Below, in pieces: positions 22,950 through 36,687 of a stretch of 64,000 nucleotides of DNA (positions are counted from its first letter, which is position 1; the number at the start of each line of letters is the position of its first letter). A program made the translations under genes and the position numbers. Under the pieces are notes generated by a model. The model did not search any database. It worked only from the letters and a program-made list of their open reading frames with translations, and was not told the origin of the DNA. The DNA is from Ulota crispa (lineage: Eukaryota > Streptophyta > Bryopsida > Orthotrichales > Orthotrichaceae), in assembly GCA_963920765.1 (NCBI GenBank), contig OY987244.1:12588501-12652500 (forward strand), written 5' to 3'.

Positions 22950-25900
22950 ATGGAGAACGCAAGCAGTAATGCGGCGCTAGTGCGCCGAATCGTGCAGCTC
23001 GAGAAAGGTTTGTCGAGATATAAGAATCATTTTATTTATTGATGGTTTAATGCATACCTTTGTAGACGTTCTGTGAACTTCAGTTTATCCCCCGCATATC
23101 TACGATTATGTAACTCATTTTCAGAAGATGGAAAGCTTGTTGCACTGTCCTGCACATGATGTTCGTGTAATAAGGCAGTTCTGGAGCTGAAGGGGATTGT
23201 AAGTTTACAAGTTCTTTCTAGATTTATTGTTATCATTTCGTGCGTACCGTTCACTCGTATATCGGTGGAATGTGTTAATCTCTGTCAATGCTACAAAAGA
23301 ATGAATGTTTGCTTTTGTTGTCTGTAGAGAGGGATGAGCTACAGAAAGATGTAGAGGCGATGTGCTTGCAGCAAGCAGGAGTTGCCGGCAGCATAGATAT
23401 CAGCACTCGTATGCAGGCTCGCAGGTTGGTTCTCAAAGCATTTTTCATCCTCAGGATCGTTTTCGAACCAAAAAGGCAGACGTTGGACCTTTTTCATCAG
23501 TAGTTACCAGTCTCTATTATAGGCCGTAGAATTTTGTCATGACATCAAACCAGATGCTTTGGAGTAATGCAAATACTTTTGCTTTTTGTATTTGTGGTAT
23601 TCTAATACGGAATCACAATTTACCGCTGTTTGTCGTGGGGGATTTCTTCGAACCTGGAGAAACCGAGGTTATCTGGCGTAACTCCCGCCAGTGACTACTC
23701 TGTCATAGTGATTTAAGAATGGATCCATTTAAAAGAAAATATAAATTGAGCAACAGTTTATTATCATCTTCAAGATTGAAGCGGGGTGTGTTGAGATTGC
23801 AGGTCATTGTATTCAACGTTTGTCAGTTTAAAAATTCAAGCTAGAAATGTTCCTGAGAGGGTAGCTATGGCCTGCTGCAGGGCTGCAAGTTTGGAGCAAG
23901 AACTGGACTCGTGCAAAGAGAAGACCACGCTCCTTACACGTGAGAATCATAACCTACAAGAAGAGCTGTCAGAATCATACCGTCTGAAGGTAGAACTGAT
24001 CACCTAGTCTATTGTACCTGACATGGTGAATGTCGTGATTTTTCTTTTTAATTTGACCATTACGATTTCTCTTTACAAATGAATATTCGACACTATTTCT
24101 TGTGGATATGGAATTCATTAATTTAGAAAATGGGCTTGAGTGTAACTTTTGATAGTTTCTTAACGCGCAGAGTCATCTGACTGAGGCCTTCAAGAGAGCT
24201 GTTGAGAAGGTTTCTTTTCTCTTCCTTAATCTGTCCATCTTGTGTTTGTATCGTTTAAGCTTTGACAACAGAAGTGTACCATAGATGTGTGTTAACATCA
24301 AGTTTTTTTCTGCCAGAATAATCAACTTGAGAAAGAAGTGAAGTTCTATCAAAGTAAAGTGGCGGCTTCATTTTCTGAGAGGGATAAAGCGATTGTCGAG
24401 GTGAAATAGTGCATATGCCCTTCTTGCTTGTTACCAATCCATTTCTAATACTGCAAAAGCTTTGAATCTAATTTGAAAATCATTGCGAACCTTGTCAGGA
24501 ATGTAAGCACGTGCTTGTGAAATTTCTATGTTATGCTGGGGCTGGGTATTTTTCTTGTATTCATTTCTTTGTATGTTTGTGATAGTGAGGGCGGTTCTGT
24601 GTAGAATTACCAAGTACTTCTTAGCTTTAGTTAATTCGATGTCACTTTCAAGCCCTTTTTTCATTCTTTTATTGGATTTTGCCTAATTATACATGTTCTT
24701 TCCCATCATAATGTATGGTCGTATGGCACGGGTGAAAGCTAGAATATACTGGTTTGAAGTGTAAAAGAACTTGGGGCAGGTTGAGAGAGTGCATAAGTCT
24801 GAGAAGACAATGATTGCACAATTCCAAGACCTCCGCAATCGGTGAGAAACTCTTTCTCAGTTCAGTTTTTGCTTAAAGTTTGGCATCTTTATCAAGGGCA
24901 ATGAGTTTGTCTATATTAATGGATATTCTCTAGGGGATAACTGGTGGTGCGGATTTTGATTCTGTATGGATGGTATCTGGAGGTTAGTGGTTCCAGGATC
25001 AACGTATGCGAAGGTCGTGGATAGATATCCTTTACTTTGATCAATTTCTAATCGTCTGGGTTGCCATAGCTCATCATTTTAAAAAAATGATCAATAACAA
25101 CACTCGGTATTGATTAAACTGCCTCATGAGATGGTTCCGTGATCCTACAGGGTAGGTGAGGCAGAGAGACAAAGTAAAGAGCAAGAGGCTCAGAAAGTAG
25201 AGATGCAACATGATTTTGATAAGAAAATGGATCAGCTTGATCCTCTATACAAGGTTGGTATGCCATTTTCATTGTGTGAGGATATTTAGCTTTATACAGT
25301 TTATCAACTTTTCTTAAGTTCACATTAGTGGTTATTGGTTGGTCATGACATATGACAATGTTAGTTTTCTCTAAACTATTCAAGTTTGATAATTTTAGTG
25401 CGGTATAACAGGTCGTCGACAAATTCTGGGGTTTGCGGGGGAGCGTTCTTGCTGCTCCTGATGATGGCCAACTTCAAAACATGCCACCTTTGGATAGAGC
25501 AACGGCGTTGCTCTTGGAGTCAGATTCCCAATGGACATACGGAGGATGTAATCGGGAAGCCCTTCAAGAAGAGTTGAGAGAGGCTCGAGCCCTTGCTGAG
25601 GAGAACGATCTAATAGCCAAGGAGAAAGATTCTCGAGCAATTGAACTGGACGGTCAGCTGGTACTACCTCGTTATTCTCATGGCTACAAGAAGATAATCA
25701 TCTTAGGATAATTTTCAACTTATTTTTGGTGCTGTAACCTGTATTGGTGGACATAGTGCTGGTATCAGTACTTGCTTATCACCTGAAGCGATGGGCGGTG
25801 TTTGCTTGCTTGTTTGGTTGGTGCACATTGAGAAATTGGTGTTTCAAGTTTTGGTCAAACATCTTTAGTTCTTAAATTCCATATACTGAATGTTAGATGG

Positions 25901-28900
25901 TTTGGAGCTGAGTTCATTTATTTATACTCTTTGGGATATGATTGGATGAGATTTTGGGTATGACAATGTGAGACTGTTGCAGACAAAACTCAAAGAAGAG
26001 GTCAGTGCCAGTACACATTCTCTTCAAATGCAGCTCGAGGAGGTAAGTTAAGTTCTTGTACTAGTCGTTTGTGATAGTCCGACTGAATGAAAAATTGGGA
26101 TTTTGAAGTGCTCCATCTGTTTGATGGGGTACGTTGCTTGCATGGTTTGGTCTAGACTATTATTACTTGGTTGCATATCATATTTCAACTGTTAAAAAGA
26201 TTGGGTATGAGGCTCTAGAGTGTAGCAAGTCCCATGTAAATCACAATTCAGCTAATCCATCATCTTGTTTTTGGCAGAAGCAACATGCTGAACAACTAGC
26301 TGCAGAGAAAGCTCTCACCTTGGAGATTCAGCTGGTGAGCATTTCTCAGTGTTTTATTTGGTGATCGATTAGAGAACATTATTCGCCACGAGTTCTGAAT
26401 GTCTTATGAGAAGGAAGCTTCTAAAGCAAACAATGTTATGAAAGCATAAGTTATGTCCTGATCTGAAGTCTGTCTCCTAAACTGGTGCACAGGAAAAGTT
26501 GCAGAGATTCACCATCTCGCAGGTGTTGGAAGTGCAAACTGACCATGAAGATGTCCGGACTAGAGTCGATAGCCTGCTTGAGGATGAGAAGCGATGGATG
26601 GACTCAATGGTCGTGCATTTTGAAGAATTGCTGTCAGAGTTGAAGGCCAGTGAAGTGCATTCAGAAATAGTGGATAAGTATGAAGAAAATAGGAGTCCTC
26701 CTCAGGAGGAAACTCGTTTGCTAGCAGCTGATGCCTCTGGACCAGCTAGTTTAGAGGAAATTTCTTTGTCAGCAGCTGAACCATCTGGAACAGTTTCTCT
26801 AGAGGACAGTTCATTGCCAGCGGCTGAACCGTCTAGAACAGTTGATTTGGAGGAGTATCTTATGCCAGGAGCTGAACCGTCTGAAATAGTCGATTTAGAG
26901 GAGAGTGTTTTGTCAGCAGCTGAGCCTTCTAGTGCAGCTGATTTGGAGGAGCTACATACGAGTGAAGCTGCGGTGGGACTGGAAAGGACAGCATTATCTC
27001 AAGACCTAACTGAACCCGAGTCGTTTCATGCCGAAAATTCACCTGGTCCAGACGTTTCCATCACGGTTTCATCATTTCAACCTGGGATCACAGCAGGAGC
27101 TCATCCAGTCGTAGAGATTAGTGACAACAGCATTAGCGAGGTACATATCTTCAGCACTATTGTAAATTAAAATCTGGAAGCATATGGTTTGATTGGTCGA
27201 CGCCATCCAGAGTACTCTGCCCTTCTTTTAACCCAATTAATGGCTGTAGGAGGAGCCTTGTTCAGCGGTGGTGACGCTGAGTATGAGGGCTACAGATATG
27301 GATGAGGATGACCGAAAAGCCTTGGCCCAAGCATTGCATGAAAAGGTGATATACTTCTGTATTAGTATTGCTCATTTTAATTATGAACTTCATCTTCTTT
27401 TCCTATTGATCATTAGTCGTGTTGATTTCTGTCATTCAATTAAATAGATGGAGGGTAAGCTCTATGCAAAACTAGCAGATGAATGTTTCGACGATGTTAA
27501 ATCTTTGATTGTTACTTCTGTATGTATGCTTTTGTCCTATACATTTTTAAGATGAACTTATGCATGATGGAATGATTAGAATGTGGGTTTTCTGTGCAAG
27601 GTCATTTTAAATATTCTTTTATTTGTCTATTCTGCAGGTGGAAGCACTGCTACTCCTTTCACAACAAGAAGAGAGATATTACTTGGAGGCCAAAACCATT
27701 CAAGGTCTTGAGTTCCAGATCAAAGACATGAATGAGAAAATATCGCAGGTAGGACACCTACTGGTGGTAGATATAATTGGGTTCTTTACAGCAGTAAAGC
27801 TTCGACATTGTCTCGGTTGTTGCACCCTAGAATATGTTGTAACTTGGATGAAGACCATGCTGCCTTTGTGAGGCCATCCCTTTTACCCTCCCTCACGAGC
27901 AATAGCCTTAAACTTTCATCCGTTGGTTGCAGGTGACAAGCGAGAAAGTATCAGCTTTGATGGAAGTCGCTCAGCTCCGACACGATTGCCAGCGCTTGGA
28001 AGAGCGTGAAAAGTGAGTCATCAACCTTTACTTTAATTCTTTGAATTGCCGAGGACTTATCCCTAAACTAGTGTTTATTATTCGGTTAAGGGACTGTTTA
28101 AAACTTCATTTACAGATAATAAGGTCACTGATCTGTCTCTAGCAAGTGAACAGTGTTTTCTTCAGTATATAATGAAAATCTTGATATGACAGCACCTACT
28201 CTACAGTGTGAATAATCCTCAGCCTATGCTTTTGTTTGTGTAGAGAGCTCATTCGTAGGTTACAGCTGCATCGCAGCACTAGTGCTGGTGGGCGATTGCT
28301 GCCAGCCACCTGGTCGGAACCCAACGCTGGACAAGAGAAATCTCATGCTGTGACTGAGAAGCAAATCATCGTACCAAAACCCATTACAACCAGTGGCTAT
28401 CTCAAAAGTTGGTTACGAGGAATTGACATGTCTGTTCCAGTAGGTTTGAAAGCTGCATCCGAGCCTACAAAACAGAGCATTGGCACCAGTGCAAGCAAAA
28501 GCATAGAAATAAAAGAGCCTGTCGATTTAGCCAAGTAAGCGGTCTTCAGTTTGAATTTCTCTGCAGCATAAGTTATGATAAAGTAGAGGATGCTATCTGC
28601 GTCACTTTAACATTTTCACATGTGTTGGCGTGGGGTTTTTGGGAGATTTTTAGAGCTGCGGAGAGATATTTGGATTACAAGAATCAAATGTGTTGTATGC
28701 GTTTTCACTATGTATGGATTTCATTATGTAATTTCAAAGTGGGAGGTTGTAGACCACTACAAGTGACAATATGCAACTCCGTTTCCATTCAAAGATCAGT
28801 GACCAAAGACGTTTAGCCACTTACACCTCTTGGTAATTAGTGCAACCAAGTTTATGAGTAGAAGAGTTGCTGTTGGTAATAGGGGGTCAGCATTGAGGAC

Positions 28901-29578
28901 GGGATCACCAACGGTTTTGGTATCCTCTACCTTAATCCTTACAGTTGACAACACTCTATCAAGCTGCGTCTGTTTGAGGTCCCTTGATGATAGTTACTCC
29001 AAGGATTAAAAAATTGTTACTGATTTAGGTTGAGGGTTGAGTATGCTGCGCTTCAGGAGCGAGTAGCTGGCGTGCAACGTCTCACAGAATCTGCTCATCG
29101 GCTTCGGATGACACTTCAGAAGGTAAAGATTTTATTCTCCAATCCATCTCTGACCTTCGCAGGTTGATAATTTATTTGCGAAACCATTTCTTTTGAAGAA
29201 ACTTACATTACTTTGCGTGTGCAGGTCTCAACTGATTCTGAGATTCAACAATCAGTAGAATCCTTGCACTCAGCCCTAGAGATCGTAGATGGAGTAAGAA
29301 GGGAGTCAAATCATCTCCGCATTGCCCTCGGCTGCTCACTTCCCTTGAGTGTAACCCCAGAGTCAACCGTTCCTCAACTAGAAGGGGGCATCCTCTCGAG
29401 CAGAGACCACGTGTCTAATTCCAGTGATGGAGAAGTGCATACAGCAGTGGATGTTGCTACAGCTGCAGGTATTGAAATGGTAGAGCTTTTGCTTGCAGCT
29501 TGCGCGATGCAGAAAGCTGGTCTGCAACGCCAGATTGATTTTCTTGCTGTGCAATGTAAAGATTCAGGTGATGAATGA
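22950..29578 (+). CDS. Plant-specific long coiled-coil protein (887 residues, 18 coding exons)
   Basis: Exons: 22950-23007, 23328-23424, 23881-23989, 24171-24209, 24317-24400, 24780-24841, 25151-25253, 25412-25660, 25983-26042, 26278-26334, 26493-27140, 27250-27345, 27448-27519, 27638-27748, 27933-28012, 28244-28534, 29029-29122, 29225-29578. All junctions are GT-AG and the frame stays open. The N-terminal third is coiled coil, opening with ERDELQKDVEAMCLQQAG and LTRENHNLQEELSESYRLK; the centre (about 382-466) is an acidic AAEPS repeat; then LLLLSQQEERYYLEA and a coiled coil; the C-terminus has AGIEMVELLLAA. From memory these blocks match an uncharacterised land-plant coiled-coil family often labelled myosin-heavy-chain-like; it has no motor domain. 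No transmembrane segment or signal is seen, so it is presumably cytosolic; its function is unknown to me. Confidence 0.88.
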
Positions 29579-32500
29579 GGGTACGTTACTCATTTCACTA
29601 GTTCCGCAAAGACCTTCACTAACCGTCTTGTAAAGTAAATTTAGAAACTGTTGCCCGTCGTAAAGGTGTTATTGAAACAAGTAGAAAACTGGAAACGTAG
29701 AGCAAACTCAATGTTGCTTGGGACGCTAGAGTACACAATTTTACAAATATGAGTTGTTTTAACATTACTTAATGTCTATGTAGTATACGTTTTGTTAATA
29801 CATCCACCTGAAAATATAAGAATAACAAAGTGTTTAGGATAGAGCAGCACCAAGTGGTCATGTCAGCATTCTCTAAGTCAGTGGACTTCAATGTCTGTTG
29901 TTTTTTGTGATACAAATTGACTGCTGGAGTACAATTTTAGCTTGAGATTCATGTGTTCAAAATGAGTACAGTACTTGGTTTTGCAAGGTAGAAACCTGTT
30001 TTCGGGAACCATGCTCTCTGCTGCTACCTTTGAGTTTTTACAAACAAATACCACGTTCTATTAGAACAATATAAGGCATAAATTTGACATCCATCTTGGT
30101 ATCACCTGGAAAGAGATGAAAATAGAGTTGGCCCATGTGGAGCTCAAAAGTTTAGAGTGTTCTTTTTGCACCCAAAAAAAAGTTGGCCTTAAGACGTACT
30201 GCTCCTGAGCCATAACTGTAGCCTTGTAATCAGGGTTTTTTTTTTTTTGGTTTTCTCACCGATGCTTGGGTGGCATTTTTTGAAAATGATTTGTAGGTGT
30301 AAATGTAATTGAACTAGGCTATTTTAGCCTAGTGATACTAGGGTTTGAGGCAGGAGGAGGTTCAAGGTGTTCAAGGTGTTGGGTGAGCCGGTATGGTATC
30401 AAACAATTTGACCTAGTGTTAGGGCATCATCCAAAAATTCTGCAATCCCCTTAACCCATTAAGGACTGGTCGACCAGTTTCTGGTTGATTTGAGAGCATG
30501 TCAAGGAATTTGATGACGTGGCAAAGGGGATGGGTATGGGGAATTGGAAAGTGAAGAGTTTAGGACAATAATATGTCAATTTGAGGTGGCATGTGGCTAG
30601 AGGGTTGAAAAAACTAAAAGAGTACCGGCTGAAAATACACCAATAAATGTAAAAAGATGGCCATAACAACTAAAGAGTGAGCATAATTCATGATGCATAA
30701 CACTAAACGTTGCAAGATACTTCCATCTGTACGGTCAGATCTGTGATAGATATCTGTATTCAATAACCCTAAAATGTCCCCAAATGAAAATACAAAGGAT
30801 TACCCACCCTAGAATTGACTATGGTCGTTAAAGAGTTAATGGGTCAAATCCTCCCACTCCCATTGCAGGTCCAAACATTGTAGCAAGTTAGATGTGGGCT
30901 CTTGCAAGTTATAGCGGAGAAGTTGCAAGCTATTGCAAACAATGTGACTTTCAAGCACACGTTATAGGGAAAGTCCAAGGACATTGGAAAATAACCAAAT
31001 TTATAGTGCAAGGACATCATTTTGACAAGCCTTGTCTTTATTACGCATTTTTGCAATTGTGTTGGAACCCTAAGAGTACCTCAATCTCCCACACGATTGG
31101 CTCCACTAATAGAAATGAAGTTACAATTCCATCCATATTCTTTGATCGATGATGATGCTCTTACTTCAAGGTCTAAGCCTTGGCTCCTGCAGTCCTGCCC
31201 ATGTCACATCATTTGTGCAAACGTACAATGCAACATGAAACTTGATTATAAAGAACAGATAAGTAGAACAAAATAATTGAGATTTGTAATTGCAAATTTC
31301 TAATTAGAGTATATAAGCCTTGAAGAAGCGTGAGATAAGTGGTGTGCTATGAAGTACTAAAGGTATTGGCTAGATTCTTTAATCACATGTTAAAAAAGAA
31401 TCCAAGATATGCATAATTTATGTACTAACAAAGATAAAAGGTATAAATATGCCTTTATATTGTAAATATTAATCAATTTTACAAAATTTCATTGCAAAAG
31501 ATTGATTTAAGGACTCTATATCCAAACACAAATTCAAAATTTTCAAATTGAGTTCTCTTATGGTAAATTAAAAATTTGCTACATTTTTCCAACAAATGAG
31601 AACTTTGAACTTTTACACCTTGGGCTCATAAATTGGAGTATGCAATAAGGTAGGAGGCTTGAAAATAGTATGGGCTTTTATCATATTCTCTAATATAGGG
31701 GTACGTATTGGATTTGTCACTGCGTTGATAACAATTGTTTTAGGGTGAGGATGCTTTTCAAGCTTGTAAATGTTTTATTTCAAAAACTCATAACCAACTC
31801 CCCTAAAGATTAAAAAACATGAATAAAAATACACAATTTCCAAATGTTTTTGGTTAAATTATTGAATAATGTTTGGAGGTGTGTAAGCCTCCCAAGTAAC
31901 CAGATCAAAAGGTTTAATAAGTTTTAGTGATTCAAAGAAACCATAAATACATAGTTAGTATTCTAAGCATAGTACAAATCAAACTAGAAAAAACACATAG
32001 TGATATCACATATGAATTGAAAGGTTAGTGATGCTTAATCTCAAGGTGCTAAAAACTTTGAATTTGATTCAAAATCTTTAAATTGTCTATTTACATATCA
32101 AACCTAAATCCAATGTCATATAAATAACACAATGTTAAAGGATACAACATGTGTAACCATAATCAACTTATGGCATCTCAAGATTTACCATACAATATTT
32201 TTTAAGAAATTACAATTTGAACTTTTCAAGATATAGTGCATATGAGGCCCATCTCCAAAAGCTCTTAACATTAGCAAAGCAAGTCATACAATGGGACAAA
32301 GTGACACAAATACTTACAATTAAAGACAAAAAACAAACATCAATTTTCAAAACTAAATTTATGTTGCTAAAAACAAATTTACAAGGAATACCATATTACT
32401 AAAATCACAACAACCTCTATAATTTCATATTTGCACCTTTGGAACATTTTATTCCAATTTTTGTAACAAATTCACATAGGTACAACTTGAAAACTTACTG

Positions 32501-32715
32501 AAACTCTTACTTTGCATTTTATCTAACATGTGAAAATCATAATAAAATTCATTTAATGAATGCGTAGCGTAGCAAGCGCCAACCACTAATATGCTTATAA
32601 AACAAAATGACAAAAACAAAAAACTCATAAGATTTCTTTTCAATATTTGTTTTTTGCAAATACAAAAATAGAGTGCCTTTGGCAGTTAGGGGTTAAAAAG
32701 GACACTTTTGAGCAC
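29579..32715. other. 3' flank of the coiled-coil gene and intergenic DNA
   Basis: The first few hundred bases should hold the 3' UTR. A poly-T run lies at 30235-30249. From 31250 to 32650 the DNA is very AT-rich with no gene. A lone TTAA-type end, GGCAGTTAGGGG plus TTAA, lies at 32681-32696 without a partner I could find. Confidence 0.45.
30451..30847. mobile_element. Possible TTAA-type short element
   Basis: TTAA then CCCATTAAGGACTGGTCGACC on the left; GGTCGTTAAAGAGTTAATGGG then TCAA on the right. The outer CCCATTAA is inverted exactly and the inner GGTCG/CGACC loosely. One target site would carry a single change. It is less certain than the other TTAA elements. Confidence 0.4.
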
Positions 32716-33050
32716 CTTTGGGCGGTTTAGACTACATCACACGTCCCATGTGACAAAGTCCCATGGGAGTGCAAAATCCCATCTTTGTGGGCTAGAGAAG
32801 ATGGGAAAAGATGTAACTTGGGCTAAAAGATGGGTCTACCAAAATGCTCAGAGTGAAATCCCATTTTTTGACGCCAAAACTTGGAAAAGTGTTGCCATGT
32901 AGACTCCATGTAAGCAAGTGGGATGTGAGACTTGAGGCATAGTTTGAAACGTGAAATCCCATCTGTTGCTTCTCCACCAATTAGATTCTCAAATTTCATC
33001 AAATTTCAGTGGGACTTGAAATGTGGGACGTAGTCTGAACTGCCCCTAAG
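32716..33050. mobile_element. TIR element just upstream of SUMO
   Basis: Left GGGCGGTTTAGACTACATCA and right TACGTAGTCTGAACTGCCCC-type ends (right strand reads ACGTAGTCTGAACTGCCCC) form an imperfect inverted repeat; inside, GGGACTTTGTCACATGGGAC-type sequence also recurs inverted. It ends about 275 bp before the SUMO start codon. No target duplication is clear. Confidence 0.65.
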
Positions 33051-33325
33051 CCCAAGTTCAAAGCTTACTTTTCAAGTAAAAAGCTTGCTTTTTCAAGTAA
33101 AGCTTTCTTCACGACGAGCGTACGTCGCCCGCCCGCTGCTGCCCCGCTTGCTTGGCCTTGTGAGAGTTTTAGGGTTTCGTTGGTATCGTCGCCAGCTCTG
33201 TTCCTCCATTGCTCCTCCGCTTCTGCCGCTTTGTTCGAATTGTTTCCCCGTTTCCTGCTCTTCCTCACCCACCTCACTTTACTCCGCTTGTTGTTGCTGC
33301 GCCTTTGCAGTGAACGCTTTGAGCG

Positions 33326-34230
33326 ATGGCGGGGGTGGAGGACGCCAGCACCACGGGTGGTGTAACGCAGCAGGACGAGAAGAAGCCGCTCGATGGAGGA
33401 GGCCAGCACATCAACCTCAAGGTCAAAGGCCAGGTTCGTAGCTAAGCTCCTGAAAGCAGCGCCGTTGTCCTATGCAGTTTCTTTGCAAAAAAAATTCACA
33501 AAAAGCTTTAGTATGCGTTGTGTTTTTTCCTTTGAAATTTTGTTAGAGTTTCGTTTATTGCAATCGCCTCACTTTGCTGTTGAGAGGAAGTGTGTGTGAG
33601 AGAGAACCGAAAAGCGTTTTTCTTTGACAAGCTTTGAAGCCTCTAGAAGAGTGTAATGTGATGTGAGCCACGCTTAATCTGGAAGTCTAAATGTTCTTGC
33701 CATAGCGTAGCATTTTTAGTAAAGTACAGCTATGTAAATAGTCTGTGTATGTTCTATGGAGAAAATGTAACCTTTTTGAATATTTCAGGAGTGGTGTGAC
33801 TACTACTCGCAATGGAAATGATCTGTGAGCTAAGAAGAGTGAGAAAGTGGACTCTTGCAGGATGGAGGAGAGGTTTTCTTCAGGATCAAAAGCACGGCGA
33901 CACTGCGCAAGCTGATGAATGCGTATTGTGACCGCCAGTCTGTGGACCAGTCGTCTATTGCATTTCTCTTTGACGGCCGACGACTCCGAGCTGACCAGAC
34001 TCCTGCTGAGGTCTTTTTTTCACTCCCTCCACTTTTTGTGGATTATGCTTTTTTTTGGCACCTCTTTTGAAAGTCTACTTATATTTCTAGGCTTGGTTGT
34101 ATGGAAGTGCATCATATGCTATTTTTCTGATTGGATGTGAACTGACGCTAATGTGCAGCTGGATATGGAAGACGGCGATGAGATTGATGCGATGCTCCAC
34201 CAAACAGGCGGCGCATGCTGCTGCTGGTGA
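33326..34230 (+). CDS. SUMO: SUMO (small ubiquitin-like modifier) precursor
   Basis: Exons 33326-33433, 33861-34010 and 34159-34230, all phase 0 with GT-AG introns, give 109 residues. The core is nearly the plant SUMO1 sequence: [70 protein letters not shown]. The diglycine is followed by a five-residue tail, ACCCW, that a SUMO protease must remove before E1 (SAE1/SAE2) activation. The N-terminal 25 residues ([20 protein letters not shown]) are flexible and lysine-poor except for the KK pair. The protein conjugates to nuclear target lysines. The chosen ATG gives the usual length; a CT/GC-rich leader of 33100-33325 precedes it. Confidence 0.98.
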
Positions 34231-36687
34231 TACCTGAACATGCTGTACACTAAACAGGCACCATTGGTTTGCTGAAGCTCTGGTGTTATGCACATACTCA
34301 ATACTCGTGTCACTTTGGATCTGTCACAGCTGCAGATGGACTTCTTTTTTTTCGCTTGCTGAACTTCCTGCTAGGAAAATGGAACTGGCAGGAGCAGGGA
34401 TAACATATCAGTACATAGGAGGTATGTAGAAAGAGAAACAGCCTCTCCAGTATGACCTCCACTTTCTTCTTTCCATTACGCTCAAGGATGTATGTATCTG
34501 CAGGCTTGTGCTGCGGAAGGTTTTTCCCAGCTGCAATATTTTGTGTCATCACTATTTTGCAGAAACGTGAATTAGACTTCGATGTGTCCATGTGTCTGTT
34601 CAACTGATTAGTTGTGTGTAAAGTAACATACAGGGACAGATTGCCGGCCGTGGATAGTGATCGTTACCTTTCTAACTTTTCAACTGAAACTCATTTTTTG
34701 GCCAGCTGGATGTTTTCTTCCGCTCTAGTGGCAGTGTTTGAATCAGGAATCCAAAACGTATTTCTGGTGGTGGGAAATCAATCGTGAAGGCGGTTGCTCT
34801 TGTATTAAAAGCATGGCTATCGTACAGTTGTGCGTTATTTATATTCTGTGTACTAGTGGACCTCATCTAGAGGGTATCTTTGAAGGTATTTTCTAATGAG
34901 AATTTGTATGTCCAATGATCTAGAAGTAGGAATCGAGTTTGTGGTTCTCGCTCCGGTCCTACTGGTTGTGTAACAATGCATTCTTGTTATACAATTGTCT
35001 GTTTCCCAGTTCCTATGATCCTCATGCATGTTATCCGGAGAGTATCTTACATGGTATTTTCTGTGGAGACTTTGCTGTCCCATGATTTAAGATATAGCTT
35101 TTGAAGATCGCTGTTTGAGGAGACGAATATTTGTAAGCCAATCGTTCAATTTTCCCTTGAAATTTTGTTTTTGTATCAGCTATTGGTTGAGGTACAGTTG
35201 AAACCGCTTTGCCTGCACTTTTGAATTGAGGTGCAGGCCCACCTGCAAGTCATGGAATGTGATTCACGTCAATGACGTCATTGTCGAGAACTTTGAGGTC
35301 CAACGGTATACTAAGGTAGACAGACCCATACCCGACCGTTTAAGCCTTAAGGGTTTGGGGTACCTCGAGGGCTCGGAAAAAAATCTGTAGGGTTAGCCTT
35401 TTCAGCAAGCTGTCGTGGAACGTCATTTTTGTGGGAGAAAGTATTGTGGAATATTTTATATTAAAGGGCAAAGTTGCAGCTCATAAGGTTGACTTAGCAA
35501 TTATAGATTAACCTTAAAAGTGCTTTGATGTGTTCCTATAATGGTACTTATCCCAACCCTCCTAGAGCAACTTAGCAATTGACATGTGGCAGAATTTGCT
35601 TGTGCAAGCAGCTTTCACTATTGTGAGTTCAAAAGTGGATAGTGAACACCTTAAAGAGTAGGGTGTAGAATTGAGTGCTGCTCGGGAATGGGTATGTCTA
35701 CCTTATACAGGTGTAGTTTGCTCCTTCGAAGATACAACAATATTCACCGTTAGAGACTTAATGTCTGAACTTCAATAATAGGGGGTTTCAGATATGTTAT
35801 CCAAAGGTAATTTTGTTCACGTGAATGAAATTGGTGAACAAGTTAGCCCTTGAAGGGCCCTTGGCCTCTGGAGATATGGTACCAAATACGGTTGCAACCA
35901 ATATTCAGAAGTTTGAATCACCTGAAAATTAAATGTTACAACCATACATATTGAAGGGTTATATGATGGTGGGTGCATAATTTTTTTGAAAAGCCCTCAG
36001 AGCAACTCAAATACGTCTGTACATACAGCTGCAAAGGGCTTTTGGGCCATTAAGGGGTTAGTCAAGCCACAATTCATGTCCTCACGATCACCCATTCAAA
36101 TATCCGAATTGTTGTGAACTACTCATCGCCCTTTCAACTTTGCCCACAATCACTAATTCCATACAGATCACTTGAACTCCATCATTGTTGCTTCTAATCT
36201 AGAATCTTTTGTCTTCACAATTATTTGCTTCTAATCAAGATCTCTTCAGCTCCACCATTGTCACTTCTCGTGCATCGCAATTCCTTGAATGACCTTGACC
36301 TGGCAATCAACTTTGCATCCAAATTGTCTACAGGCGTGGAGCGAGAGCCGAGAGGCGGGCAACAACACAAACATGCGCGAGCACGGGCGCGGGAGCAACA
36401 AAAACACAATCGGAGCTAGCAAGAGAGGCCAGGAGGGAGAGGCTTCACGTCGTTCACGCTTGAATGAGCCATGAGGACTTCCTGGAGGTCTTCATGACTC
36501 ATTCACTTTTGTGACTTCACGTTCACCATGAACAAAAACTTGTTCACAACCATTTGTTCATTGTTTTTTTGAGGTATCTGAAACCCCCTAATGTCACCCC
36601 CTGTCTCACCCAATAACGTGTTATAAATGTGTTTTGATAACAGAAAGATTCAATTGGACAAAACTACATAGCATACAACAATCAAAT
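34231..36687. other. SUMO 3' flank and intergenic DNA
   Basis: The first several hundred bases should include the 3' UTR. A loose direct duplication is visible between about 34861-34925 and 35025-35095 (both contain CCTCAT, GAG-GTATCTT and GGTATTTTCT). A lone TTAA-like end (GGCCATTAAGGGG, followed by TTAG) lies at 36046-36062. No gene is evident. Confidence 0.45.
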
